NCBI GenBank assembly: GCA_030017895.1
Contig: JASEGV010000009.1
Coordinates: 1-58,688, forward strand
Source: Bacteroidota bacterium
GTDB taxonomy: Bacteria; Bacteroidota; Ignavibacteria; UBA10030; BY39
Length of the DNA: 58,688 bases
Direction of reading: 5' to 3'
The position numbers were made by a program, and so were the translations under genes. Numbering within the stretch: position 1 is the first letter of the stretch; each line of letters begins with the position of its first letter. Of the stretch, positions 33,940-42,927 are shown in pieces. Below the pieces are notes generated by a model. It was given only the letters and a program-made list of their open reading frames with translations, ran no database searches and was not told the DNA's origin.

Positions 33940-33959
33940 AGTCCTGCCCCCGCTACAAA
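33940..33959 (+). repeat. Direct repeat, copy 3: tRNA-fMet 3' end (att-like)
   Basis: Exact 20-base match to 5320-5339 inside tRNA-fMet, with no tRNA body upstream. It lies just outside the regulator of the glucan locus and is followed by a terminator-like hairpin, as the intact tRNA is. It is a candidate attR of a 28.6-kb integrated segment. Confidence 0.6.
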
Positions 33960-33965
33960 GTATGG

Positions 33966-33990
33966 ACCTCAATTTCTCTGGGGTGTTTTT
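33966..33990 (+). terminator. Terminator-like hairpin after tRNA fragment copy 3
   Basis: ACCTCA (33966-33971) pairs with TGGGGT (33979-33984) including one T-G wobble, and is followed by GTTTTTC. The stem is weak (6 bp). Its place directly after a tRNA 3' end suggests the original tRNA-fMet terminator. Confidence 0.5.
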
Positions 33991-34088
33991 CATTTTATGC
34001 CATACTTCATCTATGTTATATGGAGCGGGGAAAAATTCCAATTAACTTGCATACAAATTTTCATTTCATTAAATTTGCTACGAAAGAA

Positions 34089-35279
34089 ATGAATATCAAA
34101 CTTCATAAAAAGAAAATGCCTGATAGTAAGAGATCTTATTTCTTCCTGATTCTTTCATGTTCCGGAGGAGCTGGGCATATACGAGCCGCAGAAGCTCTGC
34201 ACCGCACCGCACCATTGACACATCTTCCAATCAACACTGAGCATTACAACGTGCTTGATTTTACATCAAAGATTTTTAAAAGGTTGTACTCTGAATCTTA
34301 TCTCCAAATGGTAAACCGTGTACCGGAATTATGGGGTTATCTATATGAACATTCGGAACGAAAACCATACCACAAGAAAGGCATCATAAAATCTTTCGAC
34401 CGACTAAATTACAAGCGCTATCTAAGAACACTTCTTAAATTAAAACCGGATGCAATTATCTGCACACACTTCCTCCCATACATTTCCGTATCGAGTGAGT
34501 TGCGGAAGAATAATATTACAGCACCGGTCTTCGCTGTAACAACCGATTTTGATATTCACCAGTTGTGGGTCGATCCGATTATTGAAAGGTATTTTGTTTA
34601 CCATGAAGAGTCTGCATGGCAATTACAGTCAAAGAAAGTACCGGCAGAAAAAATCACTATAGCTGGGATACCTTTAATGCCTGAATTCCGGTCGAAAGGA
34701 AAACAGAAAAACGTCCGCATTAAACTCGGTATTAATCCGGATCAGTTTACTGTGCTGGTGCTATCGGGTGGTTTCGGTATTGGACGAGTGAAGGAAATAG
34801 TCGAACAGACAGCTACGACGCTTGCTGAATTCGATAGAATGAATTTCAACTTACTAATTGTTTGTGGAAAGAATACGAAAGTCCAGGCAGAAATTCAGGC
34901 GGTCAATTTTCCGTGTAATATCAATCCATACATTTATGGGTTCATCGACAATATGCACGAATTTATGGATGCCTCCGATCTTCTTATCTCCAAAGCCGGC
35001 GGACTAACATCATCGGAAGCAATGGCAAAATCATTACCGATTCTCATTATCGATCCGATTCCAGGACAAGAGAGTCGAAACACTGATATTATAGTTGAAT
35101 ACGGTGCCGGTTGGAAAGCAATCAATCTTCATAATTTATCTTATAAACTCCGGCGAATTCTTAAAACCCCGGTTATACTCAGCCGAGCACGCAAAGCTAC
35201 TCAACGCCTCGGAAAACCGAATGCTGCTTCTACAATACTAAAGAATGTTTACGAATATCTTCGTCTAAAGGAGAAGTAA
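34089..35279 (+). CDS. Glycosyltransferase of the UgtP/MGDG synthase (GT28) type
   Basis: A 396-residue GT-B fold enzyme. The N-terminal half has LSCSGGAGHIRAAEAL (about 21-36), the MGDG-synthase-type acceptor loop. LKPDAIICTHFLPYISVSS and VFAVTTDFDIHQLWVDP are typical of processive diacylglycerol glucosyltransferases. The C-terminal half has VLVLSGGFGIGRVKEIVEQ and a nucleotide-sugar site SDLLISKAGGLTSSEAMAKS. It probably transfers glucose or galactose from UDP-sugar to diacylglycerol at the inner membrane. The start is uncertain: ATG at 34089 or 34116 both fit the family better than the longer frame from 34020. It is the first gene beyond the tRNA-derived repeat and stands alone. Confidence 0.85.
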   Translation: MNIKLHKKKMPDSKRSYFFLILSCSGGAGHIRAAEALHRTAPLTHLPINTEHYNVLDFTSKIFKRLYSESYLQMVNRVPELWGYLYEHSERKPYHKKGIIKSFDRLNYKRYLRTLLKLKPDAIICTHFLPYISVSSELRKNNITAPVFAVTTDFDIHQLWVDPIIERYFVYHEESAWQLQSKKVPAEKITIAGIPLMPEFRSKGKQKNVRIKLGINPDQFTVLVLSGGFGIGRVKEIVEQTATTLAEFDRMNFNLLIVCGKNTKVQAEIQAVNFPCNINPYIYGFIDNMHEFMDASDLLISKAGGLTSSEAMAKSLPILIIDPIPGQESRNTDIIVEYGAGWKAINLHNLSYKLRRILKTPVILSRARKATQRLGKPNAASTILKNVYEYLRLKEK

Positions 35280-35508
35280 TTAAAAGCGAGGAAGGTTACA
35301 CTCCAACTTGATTTTGCAAATATAATGAAAATATATTCTCTGGAGCAGAAAACAGGCAAAACAATAGATTTTCAGAACCATATAGTCGATATTTAAAAGG
35401 AATAAATTAGATTTAGGAACATTAATATTACAAATGTGGTTTATATCACATGTTTTGATTATTTTATTTATATATTTGTAGCAAGAAAATATTACTGGGG
35501 TTTAGAAC

Positions 35509-36873
35509 TTGAATAATTATAACATACTTTTTTTATCGTTGAACGGTGAGTTGAGTTCAACTTTAGCTTCAAAGTTGCATCGAACTGGTATCTCTATTAA
35601 AAATTTTACATCTATTCAAAAAGTAGAAGAGGAATTAGCATCAAAACAATACCGTGTGTGCATTGCACGTTGTGATAGTGTGGATGATAATTTATTAAAA
35701 TTAACTCAATTTATTAAACAACAAAAACTACCAGTCGAACTCATAGTAAGCTCTAAAACTGGTTTCATCGAAGATGCAATTCGTGTTATCAAATCGGGCG
35801 CAACTGATTTTGTAGTGGGAGACTTGTTCGATCCAAGATTAGTAGAAGCAATATTAAAAGGATTAACAAATTATGGTGGATATTCTACTGAAACAGATTC
35901 TGAAAACGATAAAGCATATTATGAATCTGGCGTAGCACTTATTGGACAAAGTTCTGCGATTTGCGAAATCCGTTCAGCAGTTTCTTTGGTTGCGAAATCA
36001 CAAACAAACGTTTTGATAACCGGTGAAAGCGGAACAGGAAAAGAAGTTATCGCTAAACATTTACATTTATACAGCGATAGAGCAGCAAAACCATTTGTCG
36101 CACTGAATTGTGCGAGTATTCCTAAAGATATTATCGAAAATGAATTATTCGGACATGAGAAAGGCGCGTTTACAGGTGCTTTGCAGAAAAAACTTGGAGC
36201 CTTCGAAATAGCTGATAACGGAACTCTTCTGTTTGATGAAATTGGAGAGATGAGTTTAGATACGCAAGCAAAATTACTCCGAGCAATTGAAACTCAAAAA
36301 TTTAGAAGACTTGGTGGTAAAGAAGAAATTAAAGTTGACGTCCGGATAATCGCAGCTACAAATAGGAACATTACAGAAGCTCTCCAATCGAAAGAACTTC
36401 GCGAAGATCTGTACTATCGACTAAGCGTTATCGAAATTTATATCCCCCCATTGCGGGAGAGAAAAGAAGACCTTCCGTTACTTGTTGATTATTTCTTAAA
36501 AATGTTTGCAAAAAAGTATAATAAATTTATTCATAAATTTTCAGACGAAACATCGGGGCTATTATTTGCCTATGACTGGCCAGGGAACGTAAGAGAATTA
36601 AAAAATATTGTTGAACGAGCGTTGGTGATTTGTCCGACTGAAGTTATCAGTTCACATTATTTGCCTAAAAAATTACAAAAACCAGCACAAAATCGAGAAT
36701 CAATTAATATTCCGATCGGCTGTTCAACACAAGAAGCTGAACGGATGATAATTTTACAAACACTTGCATCCACGGGAAATAATAAAGCTAAAGCTGCAAA
36801 AATTTTAGGAGTCAGCCGGAAAACACTCCACAACAAATTAGCAATTATCCAACAAACAGGACGAGAGAGATAA
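35509..36873 (+). CDS. Sigma-54-dependent enhancer-binding regulator with degenerate receiver
   Basis: A 454-residue NtrC-family regulator. The receiver-like domain (1-120) lacks the acidic pair after strand 1 (FLSLNGEL) and the phospho-acceptor Asp after strand 3 (VCIARCDS), so it is probably not phosphorylated conventionally. The AAA+ domain (about 145-385) is intact: Walker A GESGTGKE (172-179), the sigma-54 contact loop GAFTGA (219-224), Walker B LLFDEIGEM and LRERKEDLP. A Fis-type helix-turn-helix at the C-terminus (NNKAKAAKILGVSRKTLHNKL) binds DNA. The start is TTG at 35509. It is the only complete sigma-54 activator in the window and the natural candidate for control of the exopolysaccharide promoters at 45.4-45.8 kb. 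Confidence 0.92.
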   Translation: MNNYNILFLSLNGELSSTLASKLHRTGISIKNFTSIQKVEEELASKQYRVCIARCDSVDDNLLKLTQFIKQQKLPVELIVSSKTGFIEDAIRVIKSGATDFVVGDLFDPRLVEAILKGLTNYGGYSTETDSENDKAYYESGVALIGQSSAICEIRSAVSLVAKSQTNVLITGESGTGKEVIAKHLHLYSDRAAKPFVALNCASIPKDIIENELFGHEKGAFTGALQKKLGAFEIADNGTLLFDEIGEMSLDTQAKLLRAIETQKFRRLGGKEEIKVDVRIIAATNRNITEALQSKELREDLYYRLSVIEIYIPPLRERKEDLPLLVDYFLKMFAKKYNKFIHKFSDETSGLLFAYDWPGNVRELKNIVERALVICPTEVISSHYLPKKLQKPAQNRESINIPIGCSTQEAERMIILQTLASTGNNKAKAAKILGVSRKTLHNKLAIIQQTGRER

Positions 36874-36901
36874 AATCGGAAGAAATTAAGTAAGGGGGAT
36901 A

Positions 36902-38881
36902 TTAAAAAGTATTAGCGTTAAAAATTATTAAGCCCGGCTGCGAGAACTTTACCCAATAACCATACCCAGGTTTTATTCTATCAGTTTTTTGATACTCTTG
37001 ATTTAAGTACCAGAAGTCGGATACCACATTACCCGGAGGAGAAATTAAAATATTGCTCACTGGTACTTCTCTACTCACTGAACCAATAAGATTCCACCCC
37101 GCATTAACCTCCACTGTATCAATTAAAAAAGTATCCCCTGCAAACAATAAATTTTGCGGTGAATTAAATTTGGCAAAATAACCTTTACCATATTCTAAAG
37201 TATTAACAACAGAGTAACTACCCGTAAAACCGAATAATGATGAGATAGCTGTGGGAAACACATTTTTTGCATTAATATCCTGTAATTTCACTGGCAGAGA
37301 AACGAGGTTCCATCCACCCGATAGAATAACTTCAGTTACATCATTTGCAAATAAACCAAAATTACATACTATACTATCAGTAGTTGTAGTAATTGATACG
37401 TTATAGGTTCCTGAAGAAATTGGCAATGTTAACTGCCAAGGTGGTTTGGATTCAAGACTTACAGTATATGAGCCGGTTGTTAATGAATCAAAACTATAAA
37501 TTCCCATCGCATCGGTTAAAAAATCAATCGTATCCGAACCACGCAAATAAACTTTCCATCCTGCTACTCCGGGTTCGTTAGTATCACGAACTCCGTTTGA
37601 ATTTTTATCGAAAAAAATTTGCCCTTTGATTTTGGGGTTAGTCACGTTTGATGGTTTTGGACCAACAGCTTTTTTTACAAACTGAAGCATTCTGTCCCTA
37701 TTAGGATATTTGCTTGGAAGATATGCCTCGCCGATATTCCATAAAATTACACCACCCATACTCGAATCTCTCGCATATTGGATAATGCGATGTATCTGGG
37801 TTGAATCTGTATAACTTACCTTTACTTCGTTTGCGGGATTGCCATCGTTCGATAATATACTTAAATATGCCGCCTGTGCTTCTGTATCGTATCGCTTTGT
37901 AGCAGCAGTTGCTGTATCTAAATATGTCGCAAACATAACATCAAAATCATAATCCCACGTAAATGTCGGGGTTACTACCCATCTTTGTTTCGGTTCGTGA
38001 ACACCTTTTAAAACATCGTTCAAGACAGTTCCACCTCGATATAACGTCCCGTTAAAATCAATTCCAATGCCGTATTTACTTCTATTCTTCCCACCCCTTT
38101 TATACATTTGGTCTAACCAACGTGTTTGGATGGATGTGTAATAAAGGTTAGTTCCTGTAGGAGGTTGTGGACCATATATTGCGTTATTATGCCAGGTTCT
38201 ATCTACACCCCAGCCTAAAGATTGTGCCATATCATAAGTCATTATATTGATCTGGTCAAATAAATGCTCGTGTTTAGCCCACCACTCCCCAGCCCATCCA
38301 GGCAATATGGCTGTAGTCAATAATGGCTTTTTTGTCGGGTCGAGATACTGACTTCTAACTTGAAGTGAATCGTATAGTCTGCGAATGAAGGGACCGATAC
38401 GAGTCGTATCATTAATAGTGCCGGTATTTCTAAACGGTTCAATATCCAAATCAAGTCCATCGTATTGACTTGTATCTAATTCAGCTAAAACATTTTTTAA
38501 AAAAGTATTAATGTTTGTCGGACTGCAAGCTTCGCCCCAACCTTCTCCACCGGCTCCTCCGATAGCTAATATGACAGGTCTGCCGTTAGAACGTGCAATT
38601 ATATTAAACGGTTTTCTTCTTGATGGTAACAAATTACCATAACTCAAAGTCCCATTCGTATTAGCACTTGCTGCAAACATAATAACGTGTGTAAAGGCAG
38701 TCCAATCAATGTTTGCAATTGGTAACTGTCCATAATTTGATGGATTAGGCCATGCTCCCATATGAAGTTCCCAAGAAGGTAAATAGGCACTTACCCAAAA
38801 TTTTTCCTGAGCTTGGAAATATGAACTGGGAAGTAAGGTAAGGATAATTAAAAACATTATTTGAATTATTAATCTATTCAT
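36902..38881 (-). CDS. GH18-family protein with SdrD/B-like module
   Basis: A 659-residue secreted protein. A signal peptide (to about residue 24, YFQAQ) precedes a GH18 barrel (about 27-405) with the family motif DGLDLDIE and catalytic Glu148. AFTHVIMFA, GGAGGEGWG, INIMTYDMAQSLGW and GGVILWNIGEAY are other barrel strands. A SdrD/B-type beta domain (about 418-510, GQIFFDKNSNGVRDTNEPGV) and two repeats of a beta module with GWNLVSLPV/GWNLIGSVS follow. It lacks the sorting domain. GH18 enzymes cleave chitin or GlcNAc glycans by substrate-assisted catalysis. The 37677-38737 coding block is nearly identical to 39433-40493 in the neighbouring gene. It is convergent with the sigma-54 regulator gene. 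Confidence 0.88.
   Translation of the reverse strand: MNRLIIQIMFLIILTLLPSSYFQAQEKFWVSAYLPSWELHMGAWPNPSNYGQLPIANIDWTAFTHVIMFAASANTNGTLSYGNLLPSRRKPFNIIARSNGRPVILAIGGAGGEGWGEACSPTNINTFLKNVLAELDTSQYDGLDLDIEPFRNTGTINDTTRIGPFIRRLYDSLQVRSQYLDPTKKPLLTTAILPGWAGEWWAKHEHLFDQINIMTYDMAQSLGWGVDRTWHNNAIYGPQPPTGTNLYYTSIQTRWLDQMYKRGGKNRSKYGIGIDFNGTLYRGGTVLNDVLKGVHEPKQRWVVTPTFTWDYDFDVMFATYLDTATAATKRYDTEAQAAYLSILSNDGNPANEVKVSYTDSTQIHRIIQYARDSSMGGVILWNIGEAYLPSKYPNRDRMLQFVKKAVGPKPSNVTNPKIKGQIFFDKNSNGVRDTNEPGVAGWKVYLRGSDTIDFLTDAMGIYSFDSLTTGSYTVSLESKPPWQLTLPISSGTYNVSITTTTDSIVCNFGLFANDVTEVILSGGWNLVSLPVKLQDINAKNVFPTAISSLFGFTGSYSVVNTLEYGKGYFAKFNSPQNLLFAGDTFLIDTVEVNAGWNLIGSVSREVPVSNILISPPGNVVSDFWYLNQEYQKTDRIKPGYGYWVKFSQPGLIIFNANTF
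37671..38737 (-). repeat. 1.07-kb coding repeat, copy 1 (GH18 catalytic block)
   Basis: Aligns to copy 2 with a constant offset of 1756 bases and no indel across the block. By eye almost every base matches (one difference seen is CAGC versus CTGC near 38480/40238). Confidence 0.9.
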
Positions 38882-39003
38882 ACTATTCCTTTCGTAATTA
38901 TACTATTGACCAGATGATCGGTTTCAATATAACTAACGAAATTTTCATTTACAACAAATACAATATTAGTTTGTCGTGCTCGGATATACTCATATAAAAA
39001 CAA

Positions 39004-39041
39004 AGAGATTATATTAAGTTTTTTAACTTAATATAATCTCT
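39004..39041 (-). terminator. Strong perfect hairpin between GH18 genes
   Basis: AGAGATTATATTAAGTT (39004-39020) and its perfect complement (39025-39041) make a 17-bp stem with a TTTT loop, 28 bases downstream of the 39069-40637 stop. It should end transcription of that gene, so the two GH18 genes are probably separate units. Confidence 0.75.
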
Positions 39042-39068
39042 CGGTAACTACATTAAATAATTTTTTGA

Positions 39069-40637
39069 TTATTTTATAATAGTCATCTGCTTAACCTGTG
39101 TAAAATTCTCTTGTGGGTTGTATAACGAACTCATTTCAATCCGATAAAAATATGTGCCAGAAGTTACTAATTGACCTTTACTGTTGATTCCATTCCAAAT
39201 TACCGATTTATTTCCCGGGTTTTGGACTTCGTTTACAAGAGTAACGAGTTCTCGACCGACTATATTGTACACTGTCAATTTTACTCTACTCTCAAACGGC
39301 AGTTGATAATGAATTTTTGTTGTTGGGTTAAATGGATTCGGATAGTTTTGTAACAGTGAATAATTTGAAATATCAGCCGTGTGTACTGGCTCATCTGCCG
39401 AGAGAATTTCTGTACCCACTACTGCATTTTTTACAAACTGAAGCATTCTGTCCCTATTAGGATATTTGCTTGGAAGATATGCCTCGCCGATATTCCATAA
39501 AATTACACCACCCATACTCGAATCTCTCGCATATTGGATAATGCGATGTATCTGGGTTGAATCTGTATAACTTACCTTTACTTCGTTTGCGGGATTGCCA
39601 TCGTTCGATAATATACTTAAATATGCCGCCTGTGCTTCTGTATCGTATCGCTTTGTAGCAGCAGTTGCTGTATCTAAATATGTCGCAAACATAACATCAA
39701 AATCATAATCCCACGTAAATGTCGGGGTTACTACCCATCTTTGTTTCGGTTCGTGAACACCTTTTAAAACATCGTTCAAGACAGTTCCACCTCGATATAA
39801 CGTCCCGTTAAAATCAATTCCAATGCCGTATTTACTTCTATTCTTCCCACCCCTTTTATACATTTGGTCTAACCAACGTGTTTGGATGGATGTGTAATAA
39901 AGGTTAGTTCCTGTAGGAGGTTGTGGACCATATATTGCGTTATTATGCCAGGTTCTATCTACACCCCAGCCTAAAGATTGTGCCATATCATAAGTCATTA
40001 TATTGATCTGGTCAAATAAATGCTCGTGTTTAGCCCACCACTCCCCAGCCCATCCAGGCAATATGGCTGTAGTCAATAATGGCTTTTTTGTCGGGTCGAG
40101 ATACTGACTTCTAACTTGAAGTGAATCGTATAGTCTGCGAATGAAGGGACCGATACGAGTCGTATCATTAATAGTGCCGGTATTTCTAAACGGTTCAATA
40201 TCCAAATCAAGTCCATCGTATTGACTTGTATCTAATTCTGCTAAAACATTTTTTAAAAAAGTATTAATGTTTGTCGGACTGCAAGCTTCGCCCCAACCTT
40301 CTCCACCGGCTCCTCCGATAGCTAATATGACAGGTCTGCCGTTAGAACGTGCAATTATATTAAACGGTTTTCTTCTTGATGGTAACAAATTACCATAACT
40401 CAAAGTCCCATTCGTATTAGCACTTGCTGCAAACATAATAACGTGTGTAAAGGCAGTCCAATCAATGTTTGCAATTGGTAACTGTCCATAATTAGACGGA
40501 GTTCCTGAACCCATATTAACTTCCCAAGAAGGTAAATAGGCACTTACCCAAAAAGTTGTACTCCCACGGCTTGATTGACCAAAAGATACGGATATTGTCA
40601 AAAAAACGTTCAATATAATTATAGCTAATAGTTTCAT
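39069..40637 (-). CDS. GH18-family protein with C-terminal sorting domain
   Basis: A 522-residue paralogue of the neighbouring GH18 protein. A signal peptide (about 1-20, VSFGQ) is followed by the same barrel (about 27-405) with DGLDLDIE and Glu148. An 80-residue sorting domain (QNYPNPFNPTTKIHYQLPF to the end, VKQMTIIK) replaces the SdrD/B-like module. Export by a type IX-like system is expected. The catalytic block is practically identical at DNA level to copy 1, while signal peptide and C-terminus differ. Recent duplication or gene conversion thus produced two localisations of one activity. A sigma-54-like promoter candidate lies about 63 bases upstream. Confidence 0.9.
   Translation of the reverse strand: MKLLAIIILNVFLTISVSFGQSSRGSTTFWVSAYLPSWEVNMGSGTPSNYGQLPIANIDWTAFTHVIMFAASANTNGTLSYGNLLPSRRKPFNIIARSNGRPVILAIGGAGGEGWGEACSPTNINTFLKNVLAELDTSQYDGLDLDIEPFRNTGTINDTTRIGPFIRRLYDSLQVRSQYLDPTKKPLLTTAILPGWAGEWWAKHEHLFDQINIMTYDMAQSLGWGVDRTWHNNAIYGPQPPTGTNLYYTSIQTRWLDQMYKRGGKNRSKYGIGIDFNGTLYRGGTVLNDVLKGVHEPKQRWVVTPTFTWDYDFDVMFATYLDTATAATKRYDTEAQAAYLSILSNDGNPANEVKVSYTDSTQIHRIIQYARDSSMGGVILWNIGEAYLPSKYPNRDRMLQFVKNAVVGTEILSADEPVHTADISNYSLLQNYPNPFNPTTKIHYQLPFESRVKLTVYNIVGRELVTLVNEVQNPGNKSVIWNGINSKGQLVTSGTYFYRIEMSSLYNPQENFTQVKQMTIIK
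39427..40494 (-). repeat. 1.07-kb coding repeat, copy 2 (GH18 catalytic block)
   Basis: Second copy of 37671-38737. Similarity resumes beyond a one-codon difference and continues to about 40550 (shared FWVSAYLPSWE coding region). Confidence 0.9.
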
Positions 40638-40972
40638 ATCATTGTTTCTTTTAAAATTTTTTAATATTCATCGTTTCATTTAGCTTTTGATATATATCAT
40701 ACAATAAGAGTGCCAGCCGGCACAATTAAGTTGATTTGATGTATTTTCAATAGATTATAGTCATAACCTAAATTAAATCCTAATGGAGAATAGGAAATAA
40801 TTACATCAAGATTATAATGATTACAATATAGGGAATTTGATGGGATAACAACAAATACAGAATTATTGGATAGGATGTGGTTTTTAAAAGAAATTTTACA
40901 AAAACAATTTTTCCAATAAATAGGAAATATATTCTTATTTAAAAATTTAGGTAGGGAACCCCCGACGACCTT
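40638..40972. other. Intergenic region, no gene seen
   Basis: 335 A/T-rich bases between the GH18 start and the stop of the WecA-type gene. The only structure noted is the palindrome GTGCC-AGCC-GGCAC (40710-40723), which overlaps a sigma-54-like promoter candidate. Confidence 0.5.
40700..40715 (-). promoter_or_regulatory. Sigma-54-like promoter candidate for GH18 gene
   Basis: On the minus strand TGGCAC-N5-TTGT (consensus TGGCAC-N5-TTGC) lies about 63 bases before the GH18 start. The -24 element is perfect and the -12 has T for C. It overlaps a palindrome, so chance is possible. Confidence 0.35.
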
Positions 40973-42916
40973 CTAATGCATCATGTTTTGCATTGATGAT
41001 TCGGATTTATCGAATGTAAAAATCTGTTGATTATATTTTGAATTCACATTATAGGACTGTAATTCTTCTATTCCGATTTTGGGATACCGTATTTTTATAC
41101 GGTGGGCGTTTGCAATTTTGACTAATCTTTTTATTACTTCTTGTTGAATGTTATCATTAAAGTAAAGAATTTCATCTACGGCGATTGTTTTTAATATTTG
41201 CGGAAGATTCCAATGACTACCAAGAATTTTAAAACCATTTATTCGCTTCCCTAATAGATGAGGATCATCATCAAGAAGACCCACAGGAAATATATTATAA
41301 AATGAATTTTTAGTAATCTGTTCTATTATCTTTAATCCATCGGCGCCCGCTCCATAAACCAATACTTTTTTTCTACCATTCGGATCATCATTGTGCGATA
41401 AATAATTAAGTATATTAAACAACAACCTGCCCCCAAGAACGAATGTAGTTAGCAAGTAAAAATTTAAAAGTAAAAAACTTAAATTTAAGTAACTAAAAGA
41501 TTGATGCGCTATAGAAAAAATAAGCCAAGTAAAGAACACCGCAACGATTATCGCTTTCAGTATCTTCAATAAATCACCTAATCCTAATTGTTTCATTGTC
41601 AGTTTATAAATTCCGCCGAAGAATAATATTGAAAACTGTGTTCCGGATATAATCGCAAGGTCTTTGTAAAATGATTTGTCATACAAAAAATCGGCTTGAT
41701 AGATTATCGATGTTAAATAATAAGTAATTCCAAAAGCAAGTGAAATAGATACAAGATCAAGAAAACCATGGAAAAGACTGCTCTTGAAAAATGGTTTTTC
41801 ATAAATGGGCAATAATGTTCCATTACGCAAAAGCGCCATTTCTTTGTAACCCAATTGGCTGACACCTAAAAATGTTGCCAGTCCGATTATTATCAAAATC
41901 GGAATAGCAATTATCGTATTTGCAATGGTTATAGCAAAAGCACCGACACTAAATATGATAGAGACTACATAAAGTATGATTACAACTTTGCGGTCGGATA
42001 TTCCGAAAGACATTAAGCGATGGTGCACATGACCTTTATCAGGATAAAATATAGAAACGACCTTTTTTATGAATGGTCTGGAATCTTCATAATCTCCAAC
42101 AATTGATCGCATCGACCTGCGTAACATCGAAAGTAATGTATCCATAATCGGTAATCCTAAAATGAGTATTGGTACGATTATAGAAAATGCTGTCGAACCT
42201 TTGGTCGTACTCATCATCGAAAGAATTGCTAAAGCAAAGCCAATGAATAAACTTCCCGAATCACCCAAAAATATTTTCGCCTTATTAAAATTGTATCTCA
42301 AAAAACCTAAAGTGGCACCTATTAACAATAAAGAGAGAAAAGAGGAAGTCAAATCATCACGTAAAAGTGATAACGAAAACATAGTTATTGAAGCAATCAA
42401 AGCTATACCCGACGCAAGTCCGTCAAGCCCATCAATAAGATTGAATGCATTCGTAATACCTACAATCCAAAGTATAGTAGCGGGGTAATCAAATATACCT
42501 AAATTCATTAACTCAAGGTCGAATGGTGAAGTAATAGCCGAAATCCTAAAACCAGCAAGATAAACTAGCGTGGCGGCGAGCCACTGTCCGATAAATTTTT
42601 TACCCGGGCTAATCTGTTTTATATCGTCCCAAATGCCTAAGATTAATACCAAAGTTAATGAAACGAGTAACATAATACCCGTTGATGGATTAATAAAATT
42701 TATAGTAGGATTGAAGTATATACAAAGCACTAACGAGATAAAAAAGCTCAAATAAATAGCCAAACCACCTAACCGGGGAATAGGAAATTTGTGAACTTTT
42801 CGTTCATTGGGAATGTCCATCGCCCCCGCATACTTCGCAAGTGAGATTATTGCTGGTGTCAAAACTAAAGACATCAATAATGGAATTGTAAATATGATTA
42901 TAAATTGATATAACAT
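40973..42916 (-). CDS. WecA/MraY-type glycosyl-1-phosphate transferase fused to Rossmann domain
   Basis: A 647-residue membrane protein. The N-terminal half (about 1-350) is a polyprenyl-phosphate sugar-1-phosphate transferase with NERKVHKFPIPRLGG, WDDIKQISPGKKFIGQ (Asp97-98), NLIDGLDGLASG (159-170), KIFLGDSGSLFIGF and GHVHHRL. This half should start the repeat unit by loading a sugar phosphate onto undecaprenyl phosphate. About four more membrane helices follow (380-510). A Rossmann fold comes last (about 538-630, KKVLVYGAGADGLKIIEQI), like the N-terminal part of FlaA1/CapD-type dehydratases but without their catalytic SDR domain. It is the last gene of the minus-strand exopolysaccharide arm. 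Initiating role is well supported; the role of the C-terminal half is not known. Confidence 0.9.
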   Translation of the reverse strand: MLYQFIIIFTIPLLMSLVLTPAIISLAKYAGAMDIPNERKVHKFPIPRLGGLAIYLSFFISLVLCIYFNPTINFINPSTGIMLLVSLTLVLILGIWDDIKQISPGKKFIGQWLAATLVYLAGFRISAITSPFDLELMNLGIFDYPATILWIVGITNAFNLIDGLDGLASGIALIASITMFSLSLLRDDLTSSFLSLLLIGATLGFLRYNFNKAKIFLGDSGSLFIGFALAILSMMSTTKGSTAFSIIVPILILGLPIMDTLLSMLRRSMRSIVGDYEDSRPFIKKVVSIFYPDKGHVHHRLMSFGISDRKVVIILYVVSIIFSVGAFAITIANTIIAIPILIIIGLATFLGVSQLGYKEMALLRNGTLLPIYEKPFFKSSLFHGFLDLVSISLAFGITYYLTSIIYQADFLYDKSFYKDLAIISGTQFSILFFGGIYKLTMKQLGLGDLLKILKAIIVAVFFTWLIFSIAHQSFSYLNLSFLLLNFYLLTTFVLGGRLLFNILNYLSHNDDPNGRKKVLVYGAGADGLKIIEQITKNSFYNIFPVGLLDDDPHLLGKRINGFKILGSHWNLPQILKTIAVDEILYFNDNIQQEVIKRLVKIANAHRIKIRYPKIGIEELQSYNVNSKYNQQIFTFDKSESSMQNMMH

Positions 42917-42927
42917 AAAATAATAGT

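Noticed and set aside
33820-34041. 73-residue minus-strand frame spanning tRNA fragment copy 3
   Set aside because: It reads through the att-like repeat and terminator hairpin, has no recognisable motif and overlaps the start region of the next gene. More likely a chance frame or relic than a gene.
5336-34088. Integrase, transposase or conjugation gene for the island
   Set aside because: All frames in this stretch were inspected and none shows tyrosine or serine recombinase, transposase or relaxase motifs. The mobile origin rests on repeats only.
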